DNA from: a bacterium
GTDB taxonomy: Bacteria > UBP14 > UBA6098 > B30-G16
Assembly: GCA_003645115.1 (NCBI GenBank)
Contig: QNEG01000112.1
Location: 1 to 6,000 of the forward strand
Direction of reading: 5' to 3'
Length of the DNA: 6,000 bases
Below the pieces are notes generated by a model, which saw only the letters and a program-made list of their open reading frames with translations, was not told the origin of the DNA and made no database searches. Below, one piece after another: positions 1 to 6,000 of the stretch (its first letter is position 1; each line of letters opens with the position of its first letter). Made by a program: the position numbers and the translations under genes.

Positions 1-1
1 G

Positions 2-1648
2 TGCTATCCCGGCGAAATAATCGATGTCCAAATCGATTCGATAGTATATAATTTTCCATATTGGCGATACATTTGCATCGGCTGGACAGGTTCGGGCGGA
101 ATAACTCCCACCTCGGGGACCGACAATTCTGCCACAGTTACTATCACCGACACTGCGGATATGCAATGGCAATGGTTGGAACAATATTATTTGACATTGG
201 GAGCGATTGGTGGTGCCGATGCACCCACTGGATTGACCGGTGAAGACTGGTATTTCGCCGATAGCACCGCAAATATCCATTGTGATAGTGAAATTATTGG
301 AACAGAGGGAAATCATTATTTCTTTAATCTATGGAATTCCGACCCAACTGATGCAATATTCGACGATGAATATGCCAATACAACCGATGTCCTTATGAAT
401 CAGCCATATACGGTTTATGCTAATTATGATAAGGGAGTTAAGCTGACTGTTTCAAAATCACCTATTCACAGTGAGGGCTGGATTTCTATCCAGGGTTCAT
501 CCTATTCGGGAGTCGATAGCATCTTCCGATGGTATCCGAAGGGTGATTCTATTCAGGTGGCAGTATCTATAATCGATACACTATCTACCGATAGTGCATA
601 TATATTCCAGGGCTGGAATTTCGCTCTCGAGGATACTGCGATTGTAGTGCTGAACGATAATTTCGATGCAATCGCTGAATATGAACTGGCATACAGAGCA
701 TTGTTGACCAAATTGCCCGCCGAGACTCTCGGCACTATGACCATAGATGGCGAGGTCTATTCAGGAGCAAATTCTATTCGATATGAGGATTGGTGGATAC
801 AGGGTTCGGAACACACCGTTGATGTCTCTGTCGCCGATGATGTAAGTTCCACTCAAAGATATGGTTTCACCCGATGGAGCGATGGAATATTGTCATCATC
901 GAGGACATTAATTGCCGATGCCCCGGAAAGCCTTTCCGCATTATACTGGACAGAGTATTTGGCTACTGTAATCAAAAATCCACGCCAATCTTATGGATGG
1001 ATTGCTATGGATGGAGAAATTTTCGAATATTCCGATTCTGCATCCAGTTGGGTGTGGAAAGATTCCACCGTTCTGTTCGAGGTTAGTGGGTATGATATCG
1101 CTGGATTGTGCAGTGTTTATACATTTACGGATTGGGCGATAGGACCGACCGATACATTTGTGAGCATAGAAATCGATAGCTCTATCGTATTGTATGCCAA
1201 TTACATAGGAGATACAATTAAACTGGATATCGAACTAAATACCAATATTTGGAATATTGATGATACATTAGACCAACAAGAAACTCGAACTATGCTCGCC
1301 GGCGAGGAAATAGTGATTACCAATAATTCCACATTTCCTATTCGGTTGGGATTGCAGGTTACCGATGGTGGCAGTATGACCCCTGCTTATATCCCCGGAG
1401 TGGATGAGTTTGTTCTGCGAGCCGTATTCAATGATGCCGTGGAAGTTCCAGAATTTTCCAGTAGTAGAGATTATCTGAAATCGACATTAATATGGGCAAC
1501 AGACAATGTATTTGGCGCCGGTGGAATCGATATCCCAATCGATGACACGGAAAATTTATGGTTGCAATTTGTGGCACCATCATCACTAACTGCTCCAGGA
1601 GATTTTACTATCACTATTACGCTCTGGGTTAGAGCAACATTGCCATAG
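2..1648 (+). CDS. Secreted surface protein with five InlB-B-like repeats (5' partial)
   Basis: The reading frame is open from the first complete codon at position 2, so the gene starts upstream; the first internal ATG (161) lies inside a repeat and is not the true start. The visible 548 residues contain five tandem units of 83-94 residues, each with an aromatic core Y-x-x-x-x-W (W codons at 83, 332, 614, 875 and 1133), an upstream Gly-rich G-x-I-x-x-x-G-x-x-Y/S stretch and an end resembling A-x-Y. Approximate units are 2-187, 188-427, 428-682, 683-946 and 947-1204. This pattern matches the divergent InlB B-repeat (Flg_new type) of bacterial surface proteins. From 1205 to the stop is a different beta-rich domain ending in LWLQFVAPSS and a Thr/Ile-rich final strand, a C-terminal domain I associate with large secreted proteins of candidate phyla. 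No T9SS or FlgD-like tail, LPXTG or membrane anchor is present. A role in adhesion or envelope structure is inferred. Low in Cys and Lys, rich in Asp, Ser, Thr and Tyr, as expected for an extracellular protein. Confidence 0.85.
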   Translation, partial: CYPGEIIDVQIDSIVYNFPYWRYICIGWTGSGGITPTSGTDNSATVTITDTADMQWQWLEQYYLTLGAIGGADAPTGLTGEDWYFADSTANIHCDSEIIGTEGNHYFFNLWNSDPTDAIFDDEYANTTDVLMNQPYTVYANYDKGVKLTVSKSPIHSEGWISIQGSSYSGVDSIFRWYPKGDSIQVAVSIIDTLSTDSAYIFQGWNFALEDTAIVVLNDNFDAIAEYELAYRALLTKLPAETLGTMTIDGEVYSGANSIRYEDWWIQGSEHTVDVSVADDVSSTQRYGFTRWSDGILSSSRTLIADAPESLSALYWTEYLATVIKNPRQSYGWIAMDGEIFEYSDSASSWVWKDSTVLFEVSGYDIAGLCSVYTFTDWAIGPTDTFVSIEIDSSIVLYANYIGDTIKLDIELNTNIWNIDDTLDQQETRTMLAGEEIVITNNSTFPIRLGLQVTDGGSMTPAYIPGVDEFVLRAVFNDAVEVPEFSSSRDYLKSTLIWATDNVFGAGGIDIPIDDTENLWLQFVAPSSLTAPGDFTITITLWVRATLP

Positions 1649-1654
1649 AAAAAG

Positions 1655-1669
1655 TAATCAATATGATTA
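1655..1669. repeat. Short perfect inverted repeat between surface protein genes
   Basis: TAATCA and TGATTA flank a 3-base ATA spacer, seven bases after the stop of the repeat protein and 34 bases before the next start. The arms are perfect but AT-rich, and no T-run follows directly, so it is a poor intrinsic terminator. It could be a small operator-like site or chance in AT-rich spacer DNA. Confidence 0.3.
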
Positions 1670-1692
1670 ATTTACATTTTTACAAATCTATT

Positions 1693-1699
1693 GGGAGGT
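1693..1699 (+). promoter_or_regulatory. Shine-Dalgarno site deciding the start of the PKD/T9SS protein
   Basis: GGGAGGT lies just before two adjacent in-frame ATG codons at 1701 and 1704. The GGAGG core ends at 1698, leaving only two bases before the first ATG but five before the second. The second therefore fits better, and it also agrees with the spacing of 6-7 bases at the next two genes. Confidence 0.7.
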
Positions 1700-1703
1700 T
1701 ATG

Positions 1704-3932
1704 ATGAAACATGCGGTCGTTATTATTTTATCTATTATTCATTTATTATCGTGTATATCGTATGGTATTACCTGTTATATCTCTGATGATGCTGGTTCTC
1801 CTATATCAGAGATTCGATATTCGAATGAGTCTATCTATGTTACTGGAGAATGGGATATATACGATTTTCCCTGCCCGATAGGAGACATTTATATCGTTCC
1901 TAATCGTGATTGGTCGGGAATATCCTATAGAGTATTGGTTGATTGTATTAGTTCATTGCCCAATGCTGTGGAAGGTTGTGGTGGAGCTGGCGCTTTCTAT
2001 GGTGCACCTATCGCTTTTCCTATTGTCCCGGTGGGAGAATACGATATTGTTATGGATGAAGAACAGGATGGCGCATATAATGCTGGAACCGATTATGTCT
2101 TGGGTAATGGAAGTGAACCCGGACTTGTTATTCGCCGTGGTGAACCAGTGCCAGCCTGGCAGATAGCGGAAATTGCCGATTTGAAAGCAGAAGCAGCTGA
2201 AGATGCCAGCCTGATTCGTTCCGGAATGGCGATTTATGATGCTTATCAATTATATAATACACTTAGAACTTATGGTGATTTGTGTTTGGCAGTCCTGACA
2301 GGTAGTTGGGGTGCTGCAATTTTAACTGGCGGCGGAATCGTTCTCGGTGCTTTGGGAGTGATAACTAATTATAATGATTGGGTAATACAGGTAGGAACAG
2401 AACTTCTTAAAGCGCACGCTACACATCAGGCGGAAATTGCCGAGGGTATCGCTGCCGACCCACCAGATTCGCTCAATTATGAATATGTGGCATTGCCATT
2501 TCCGTTCTACAATGATTCCATACCCATCGATGATGAATATGCAATTAGATACTATCGAGCTATTCATTGGACATCCGTGTTGAATTCATATCGACAATGC
2601 CTATTGAGCACTATCGAACGATATCAGGGAGCTATCGATATGGAGAATGCTTATGCTCAAAGATTACAGGCAAAAATGCTAACTCAATTCTCCGAATTGG
2701 TCAAAGATGCTATCGATTCCACTAATTCTGCTTATGCAGCATTGGCTGATATTATCGATTCTATGGGATTGGGTGAGAGTATATATTCCGATTCGGCGAG
2801 TTTGGATTCATTGCAACAGAGACTGATTTCGTCTGGATTTTCCACTGATGAAATTAATCGTTTCCATAATATCGGTTTGAATGATGCGCAAATAGAGAGT
2901 ATTCGCACTCAAATTGTGGCGATACCGATAGATTCTCTAAATGATATGAGTGCATATCAATTTTTGGATTCGCTCGGCGATAGATTGACTCAATCTCATA
3001 CTCCCCTGGATTCACTTGCCGATTTTGGTTTAAAAATTGTAGATTCCTTGACCGACGGAAGTTATAGTTTCCCGGATAGGGATCCGATAGTGGAAATCAA
3101 TGGACCGTATTATACAGTCGAAGATTCGAGCATTAATTTTTCTGCGTCCGGAACAAATGACCCTTATGGATATTCAATCGATTACTACTGGGAACTCGAT
3201 GGCGATGGCGAATTCGATGATGGCATAATCCAAACGCCAACCTGGATTTATAATGAACCAGGAATATACATTGTGGGATTAAAAGTAGAAAATGAAATAG
3301 GATATGTGGGGTATGGATTTACCTATGTGATTGTCGATATCGGCAATAGATGTCCGCAATTCACCTCTACCGAACCGGATACACCATTTGTATTGGAGAC
3401 CATCACTAAATCGTCCATAAATTTCTCTGTCACATTCGATGATCCGGAATCTGACCCTGTGACAGCAAGTTGGTTCTTGAATGATACTCCAGTCGGTTCG
3501 GGAAATAGTTATTTATTCTCCGAAAGCGATACCGGTATTTATCGGATAGTATGTGTCATTTCTGATGATATCCCCGGAAATAGGGACAATAGACACTGGT
3601 GGAAAGTTCATATTATCGAGGATCTGGAAATAGAGCAGGATTATATGATGCAGGATAATTCAGTTGTTGCATCGGTTATACCAAATCCATTTAATGCTAT
3701 CTCTGAAATTAAATTTAATTTGACAAAACAATCTATGATTTCTATATCTATATTCGACATATCGGGACACAAAATTAGAATGCTTTTATGTGAAACTCTG
3801 TCAGCAGGAAAACACAGTGTAATATGGGATGGAACAGATGATACTGGTAATTATGTAAAATCTGGAGTTTATCTGGTGAATTTATCTGTGAACGATAAAA
3901 TATTGACTGAAAAGGTAGTATTGATTAAATAA
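1704..3932 (+). CDS. Exported multidomain PKD protein with FlgD-like/T9SS C-terminal sorting domain
   Basis: Complete gene, 742 residues numbered from the ATG at 1704 (an ATG at 1701 would add one Met). Residues 1-21 form a signal peptide: a Lys-His start, an Ile/Leu core, and a likely cut after Ser-Tyr-Gly. Residues 26-145 are a beta domain with a VGEYDIVMDEEQDG stretch, whose acidic Asp-rich loop may bind calcium. Residues 148-450 are mainly helical, with a Gly-rich hydrophobic hairpin at about 193-220, a GIAADPPD motif near 248 and an ERYQGA motif near 305. Residues 460-545 are a PKD domain (YYWELDGDGEF, then YIVGLKVENEIG). Residues 550-638 look like a second Ig-like fold. Residues 651-742 are the FlgD-like/T9SS type A module: PNPFN, SIFDISGHKIR, HSVIWDGTDD, SGVYLVNL and a final EKVVLIK. 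Export through the Sec system and then T9SS or an equivalent, with surface display, is inferred. No catalytic motif is visible, so I assign no enzymatic function. It follows the repeat protein by 55 bp and may be coexpressed with it. Confidence 0.9.
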   Translation: MKHAVVIILSIIHLLSCISYGITCYISDDAGSPISEIRYSNESIYVTGEWDIYDFPCPIGDIYIVPNRDWSGISYRVLVDCISSLPNAVEGCGGAGAFYGAPIAFPIVPVGEYDIVMDEEQDGAYNAGTDYVLGNGSEPGLVIRRGEPVPAWQIAEIADLKAEAAEDASLIRSGMAIYDAYQLYNTLRTYGDLCLAVLTGSWGAAILTGGGIVLGALGVITNYNDWVIQVGTELLKAHATHQAEIAEGIAADPPDSLNYEYVALPFPFYNDSIPIDDEYAIRYYRAIHWTSVLNSYRQCLLSTIERYQGAIDMENAYAQRLQAKMLTQFSELVKDAIDSTNSAYAALADIIDSMGLGESIYSDSASLDSLQQRLISSGFSTDEINRFHNIGLNDAQIESIRTQIVAIPIDSLNDMSAYQFLDSLGDRLTQSHTPLDSLADFGLKIVDSLTDGSYSFPDRDPIVEINGPYYTVEDSSINFSASGTNDPYGYSIDYYWELDGDGEFDDGIIQTPTWIYNEPGIYIVGLKVENEIGYVGYGFTYVIVDIGNRCPQFTSTEPDTPFVLETITKSSINFSVTFDDPESDPVTASWFLNDTPVGSGNSYLFSESDTGIYRIVCVISDDIPGNRDNRHWWKVHIIEDLEIEQDYMMQDNSVVASVIPNPFNAISEIKFNLTKQSMISISIFDISGHKIRMLLCETLSAGKHSVIWDGTDDTGNYVKSGVYLVNLSVNDKILTEKVVLIK

Positions 3933-3964
3933 TCTATCTTATTCGCTAATATAGGAGGTTTTAA

Positions 3965-4270
3965 ATGAGAATAGAGAAGCATCCAATACTCGATTTCGAG
4001 CGTGGAAAAAAAGTAGCTTTCAAATTCGAGGGAAAGACAATGTATGGATATGAGGGAGAACCGATTGCTGCAGCACTTCACGATAATGGAGTGAAAGTGC
4101 TTCGCTATTCTATCAGACATAATCGCCCTCGAGGATTTTTCTGCGCAATCGGCAGATGTTCATCCTGCCTGATGGAAGTCGATGGAATACCAAACATCAG
4201 AACCTGTATCACTCCTTTAAAAGAGGGTATGGAAATTCGTTTGCAGAAGGGAAAGGGCAAAATCGTATAA
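3965..4270 (+). CDS. [2Fe-2S]-binding protein, Fer2_4 type, stand-alone
   Basis: The 101-residue product resembles the small ferredoxin-like subunit or N-terminal domain of sarcosine oxidase alpha, hydrogen cyanide synthase HcnA and proline/hydroxyproline dehydrogenase complexes (Fer2_4). The N-terminal half has the beta-grasp pattern, with a Y-E-G-E-P-I-A-A-A-L helix start at 29-38. The cluster ligands are all present: Cys60, Cys65, Cys68 and Cys81, in the order C-x4-C-x2-C-x12-C, inside RGFFCAIGRCSSC followed by the typical VDGIPNIRTC. The protein ends soon after the KEGMEI strand, so it lacks the FAD/NAD-binding domains of fused forms. In characterised systems this subunit passes electrons to or from a flavin dehydrogenase subunit; no such partner lies in this window. 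Start ATG is supported by AGGAGG at 3953-3958, six bases upstream. No signal peptide, so cytoplasmic. It lies 32 bp after the surface protein gene and 32 bp before the DUF3795 gene. Confidence 0.9.
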   Translation: MRIEKHPILDFERGKKVAFKFEGKTMYGYEGEPIAAALHDNGVKVLRYSIRHNRPRGFFCAIGRCSSCLMEVDGIPNIRTCITPLKEGMEIRLQKGKGKIV

Positions 4271-4302
4271 TTGATATAATTAGATAATTAGGGAGTGTAA
4301 AT

Positions 4303-4647
4303 ATGTCTCAAAACCAGATAATAGCAGTTTGCGGATTGATTTGCAGTGAATGCGACATTTTTAGGGCATCGGAAAATCCCCAAATCGCACAGGATATTGC
4401 TAAATGGTTCAAAACCGAACAGGGTAAGGATATTAATATCGAGAATATTAGGTGCGACGGTTGTCGAGGAAATCGAAATCAGCACTGGTCTCCGAATTGC
4501 TGGATATTGAAATGCTGTGTGGATAACCGAAATTTGGACTATTGCTACCAGTGTGAACAATTCCCCTGTGATAATCTGGCAGAATGGGCTGATGGTTGTC
4601 GGAGTTATCAGGATGCATTGGAAAGATTGAAAAAAATGTTGAAATGA
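4303..4647 (+). CDS. DUF3795 family cysteine-rich protein
   Basis: The 114-residue product matches the DUF3795 pattern: an N-terminal CGLICSECDIF (Cys10, Cys14, Cys17), then a central CDGC (Cys51, Cys54) and a C-terminal block with Cys66, Cys71, Cys72, Cys81, Cys84 and Cys89 in the order ...CWILKCC...YCYQCEQFPC. With Cys99 there are 12 cysteines, over 10% of residues. The spacing suggests bound metal, either zinc or an iron-sulfur cluster, but the family has no established biochemical function that I know of. The tail from about residue 90 is probably a helix with a basic end. Length is near the family norm, so it looks intact. The start is supported by GGGAG at 4291-4295, seven bases before the ATG. 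There is no signal peptide or membrane segment, so it is likely cytoplasmic. It is the last gene of the + strand run and faces the convergent rfbB gene. Confidence 0.88.
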   Translation: MSQNQIIAVCGLICSECDIFRASENPQIAQDIAKWFKTEQGKDINIENIRCDGCRGNRNQHWSPNCWILKCCVDNRNLDYCYQCEQFPCDNLAEWADGCRSYQDALERLKKMLK

Positions 4648-4665
4648 TGTTGATGTAGTTATAAT

Positions 4666-4692
4666 GTTAAAAGCAATGCATTTTTTGTTAAC
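4666..4692. repeat. Imperfect inverted repeat with T-run after the DUF3795 gene
   Basis: GTTAA and TTAAC form the outer arms and a self-complementary ATGCAT lies between them. A run of six T at 4681-4686 falls in the right arm. The stem has mismatches and little GC, so it is weak as a terminator hairpin. Confidence 0.25.
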
Positions 4693-4706
4693 TTATGTTT
4701 GTGATT

Positions 4707-4726
4707 ACGAATGCGAACATCGTTTT
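4707..4726 (+). terminator. Possible weak intrinsic terminator of the + strand operon
   Basis: ACG-A-ATG and CAT-CGT can pair (six pairs with one bulged A) around a four-base CGAA loop, followed by four T and then ATAT. It lies 59 bases after the DUF3795 stop. The stem is short and the T-run brief, so this is only the best candidate in the gap, not a firm call. Confidence 0.25.
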
Positions 4727-4902
4727 ATATATAGCAGTCCGAAAGCTAAATGAATCTTCACTTTGAAACAAATAAGATGGGGAAGATAGTAAGTTGAAAG
4801 TTATAATAAGCAAGTAATTTTAAAGAGAAAACAATCATATCCTTAATATGAAAAACCTCTTAAAACCCACTAATATGAGTAATTAAATATCGAGAATTAT
4901 TA

Positions 4903-4918
4903 GATTTTGCTTAAAATC
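4903..4918. repeat. Small perfect hairpin in the convergent gap
   Basis: GATTTT and AAAATC are perfect complements around a GCTT loop. It lies about 75 bases beyond the rfbB stop codon on the rfbB side. It is nearly all A/T and has no clear T-run on either strand, so terminator function is doubtful. Confidence 0.25.
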
Positions 4919-4940
4919 ATTTATACAAACTCGGGGATAC

Positions 4941-4960
4941 TGTTATCAGTGAAAATAACA
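4941..4960. repeat. Perfect inverted repeat downstream of rfbB
   Basis: TGTTAT and ATAACA are perfect complements with an eight-base loop, 31 bases past the rfbB stop on the minus strand. The position suits a 3' end structure for the rfbB transcript, but neither strand shows a T-run after the stem. Confidence 0.3.
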
Positions 4961-4991
4961 TCTGGCGGGAATTCATATCTTTTCGGCAAAA

Positions 4992-5993
4992 CTAATTATT
5001 TCCCAAAATTTGGCGATAGAAATTTTCCGCCTCGACCGTTCTATTTTTTATCCAATCTATTCGATTTTTATACCATAGTATTGTGTTGGCGAATTGCTCA
5101 TCGAAATTTGCCTGCGGTCGCCAGCCGAGATTTTTTATCTTATCCCAGTTTACACAATATCTCCTATCGTGTCCCAATCTATCCTTTACATAATCGATTA
5201 GATTTTTCGGTTTGCCCAAAATGGCTAAAATTTTCTCTGCTATCTGGATATTGGGATGCAATTCCGAAGCACCGATATTATATATTTCACCAACCGTTCC
5301 TTTTTTTAGCAAAAGTAGTAATGCGCGACAGTTATCCTCCACATATAACCAATCTCGGATGTTTTTGCCATCGCCGTATAAAGGCAATTTCTGGTCATCC
5401 ATCGCCAGCGAGACAAATCGAGGTATCAGCTTTTCCGGATATTGATATGGTCCATAGTTGTTTGAACTCCTCGCTATTATCACTGGAACATTGAATGAGG
5501 TGAAATAAGCATTGCATATCATATCGGCAGCTGCTTTTGATGCCGAATATGGACTGGATGGCCGCAACGGAGAATTCTCATCCGTGGAACCGCTTTCTAC
5601 AGAACCATATACCTCGTCGGTAGAAATATGCAGGAATATTTCTGGTTTGCTATCTTCAGCCAGTTCTAACAACACTCTCACTCCCTCCACATTTGTTTTC
5701 ATAAATGGTGATGCATTATGAATAGAACGGTCAACATGAGATTCAGCAGCGAAATTTATCACCCAATTCACTCCTCTCATTAAATCCGCACTATCATTCG
5801 GATTGACAATATCTCCGCGACGAAATTTTATGTTTGGATTATCGATTATATTCTTTAAATTATCCAGACTGCCTGCATAGGTTAATTTATCTAATATTCG
5901 TATCTCGTCGATATCGGGCTCTTTTAACAACATTTTTACAAAATTAGAGCCAATAAATCCTGCGCCACCAGTTATGAAAACTTTTTTTCCCAC
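4992..5993 (-). CDS. rfbB: dTDP-glucose 4,6-dehydratase
   Basis: This extended short-chain dehydrogenase/reductase converts dTDP-glucose to dTDP-4-keto-6-deoxyglucose with a tightly bound NAD, the second step to dTDP-rhamnose and other deoxysugars of O-antigen or surface polysaccharide. The 333-residue product has the NAD-binding TGGAGFIGSNF at 8-18, FAAESHVDRS at 81-90, the catalytic Thr-Asp-Glu at 125-127 in ISTDEVYG, the Tyr149-xxx-Lys153 pair in SPYSASK, NNYGPYQYPEKLIPRF at 178-193 and RDWLYVEDN at 213-221. These TDE and NNYGPYQ signatures separate RfbB from UDP-glucose 4-epimerases. The segment DRLGHDRRY (271-279) has Leu where the family usually has Pro. Length is only slightly below the typical 340-360. 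The GTG at 5993 is the best start, since it precedes the nucleotide-binding motif by a normal distance, but only seven bases are visible upstream, the frame is still open there, and no separate ribosome-binding site can be seen. A start beyond the window is possible. Other dTDP-sugar genes (rfbA, rfbC, rfbD) may lie upstream of it. Confidence 0.95.
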   Translation of the reverse strand: MGKKVFITGGAGFIGSNFVKMLLKEPDIDEIRILDKLTYAGSLDNLKNIIDNPNIKFRRGDIVNPNDSADLMRGVNWVINFAAESHVDRSIHNASPFMKTNVEGVRVLLELAEDSKPEIFLHISTDEVYGSVESGSTDENSPLRPSSPYSASKAAADMICNAYFTSFNVPVIIARSSNNYGPYQYPEKLIPRFVSLAMDDQKLPLYGDGKNIRDWLYVEDNCRALLLLLKKGTVGEIYNIGASELHPNIQIAEKILAILGKPKNLIDYVKDRLGHDRRYCVNWDKIKNLGWRPQANFDEQFANTILWYKNRIDWIKNRTVEAENFYRQILGNN

Positions 5994-6000
5994 TCCAAAC

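Larger units (their letters stand above)
4648..4991. other. AT-rich intergenic region between convergent genes
   Basis: This 344-bp stretch separates the stop codons of the DUF3795 gene (+) and rfbB (-). I see no ORF with a credible ribosome-binding site, no tRNA cloverleaf and no insertion-sequence ends. It does hold four weak inverted repeats, listed separately, which could end transcription from either side. It is more AT-rich than the flanking genes. The length exceeds what a shared terminator needs, so a small RNA or decayed sequence cannot be excluded, but nothing visible requires either. Confidence 0.6.

Noticed and set aside
1740..1763. Lipobox-like Leu-Leu-Ser-Cys in the signal peptide of the 742-residue protein
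   Set aside because: Leu at the -2 position is a poor lipobox match, and a C-terminal sorting tail plus a good signal peptidase I site after Ser-Tyr-Gly explain export better.
1953..2249. 98-residue open frame on the - strand
   Set aside because: It lies wholly antisense to the clearly coding 742-residue surface protein and has no family features.
3921..3952. Promoter-like TTGATT and TAATAT before the Fer2_4 gene
   Set aside because: The spacer is 20 bases and the implied start of transcription would fall after the ribosome-binding site.
4277..4290. Repeated TAATTA before the DUF3795 gene
   Set aside because: The two copies are separated by two bases, too close to form a hairpin, and fit random AT-rich spacer.
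4288..4560. 90-residue open frame on the - strand
   Set aside because: It is antisense to the DUF3795 gene, which has a conserved cysteine pattern and a good ribosome-binding site.
4758..4838. 26-codon hydrophobic minus-strand frame in the convergent gap
   Set aside because: The AAGGA before its ATG leaves only one base of spacing, and an AT-rich gap makes such frames by chance.
4907..5494. 195-residue open frame on the + strand
   Set aside because: It runs antisense through rfbB, whose protein has a full set of family motifs; the predicted product has no recognisable domain and no ribosome-binding site.
1..6000. CRISPR array, tRNA or rRNA genes, insertion-sequence ends, defence or phage genes
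   Set aside because: No regularly spaced direct repeats, cloverleaf-like or rRNA-like segments, transposase motifs or terminal inverted repeats were found on reading through both strands.

Overview
The window looks like chromosomal DNA of an uncultured, AT-rich (roughly 40% GC by eye) Gram-negative bacterium. The best clue is a surface protein ending in a FlgD-like / type IX secretion (T9SS type A) sorting module with the usual PNPFN start and a final basic-hydrophobic strand. Such tails are common in the Fibrobacterota-Chlorobiota-Bacteroidota group and in candidate phyla such as Cloacimonadota, Marinimicrobia, Zixibacteria and WOR-3. The sequence does not let me choose between them.

Layout. 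(1) Positions 2-1648, + strand: the 3' part of a large secreted protein that enters from the left edge. It has five tandem InlB-B-like repeats of about 85-90 residues and a separate C-terminal beta domain. (2) 1704-3932, +: a complete 742-residue exported multidomain protein: signal peptide, N-terminal beta domain, long helical region, PKD domain, second Ig-like domain, FlgD-like/T9SS tail. (3) 3965-4270, +: a stand-alone 101-residue [2Fe-2S] protein of the Fer2_4 type. (4) 4303-4647, +: a 114-residue, 12-cysteine DUF3795 protein. (5) 4648-4991: a 344-bp AT-rich gap between convergent genes, with several weak inverted repeats. (6) 4992-5993, - strand: dTDP-glucose 4,6-dehydratase (RfbB), essentially full length, whose 5' end lies at the right window edge.

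The four + strand genes are 32-55 bp apart, each of the three visible starts has a good Shine-Dalgarno sequence, and no clear promoter or terminator lies between them, so they could be cotranscribed. They do not form an obvious pathway: two are cell-surface proteins and two are small cytoplasmic cysteine proteins. RfbB supplies dTDP-4-keto-6-deoxyglucose for deoxysugars of surface polysaccharide and belongs to a different unit that continues beyond the right edge.

I do not see a convincing new defence, mobile or regulatory system. The points most worth following are the poorly described helical region of the 742-residue protein, the five-repeat neighbour that lacks a sorting tail, the partnerless Fer2_4 protein next to a DUF3795 protein, and a strong preference for the codon pair ATC-GAT.
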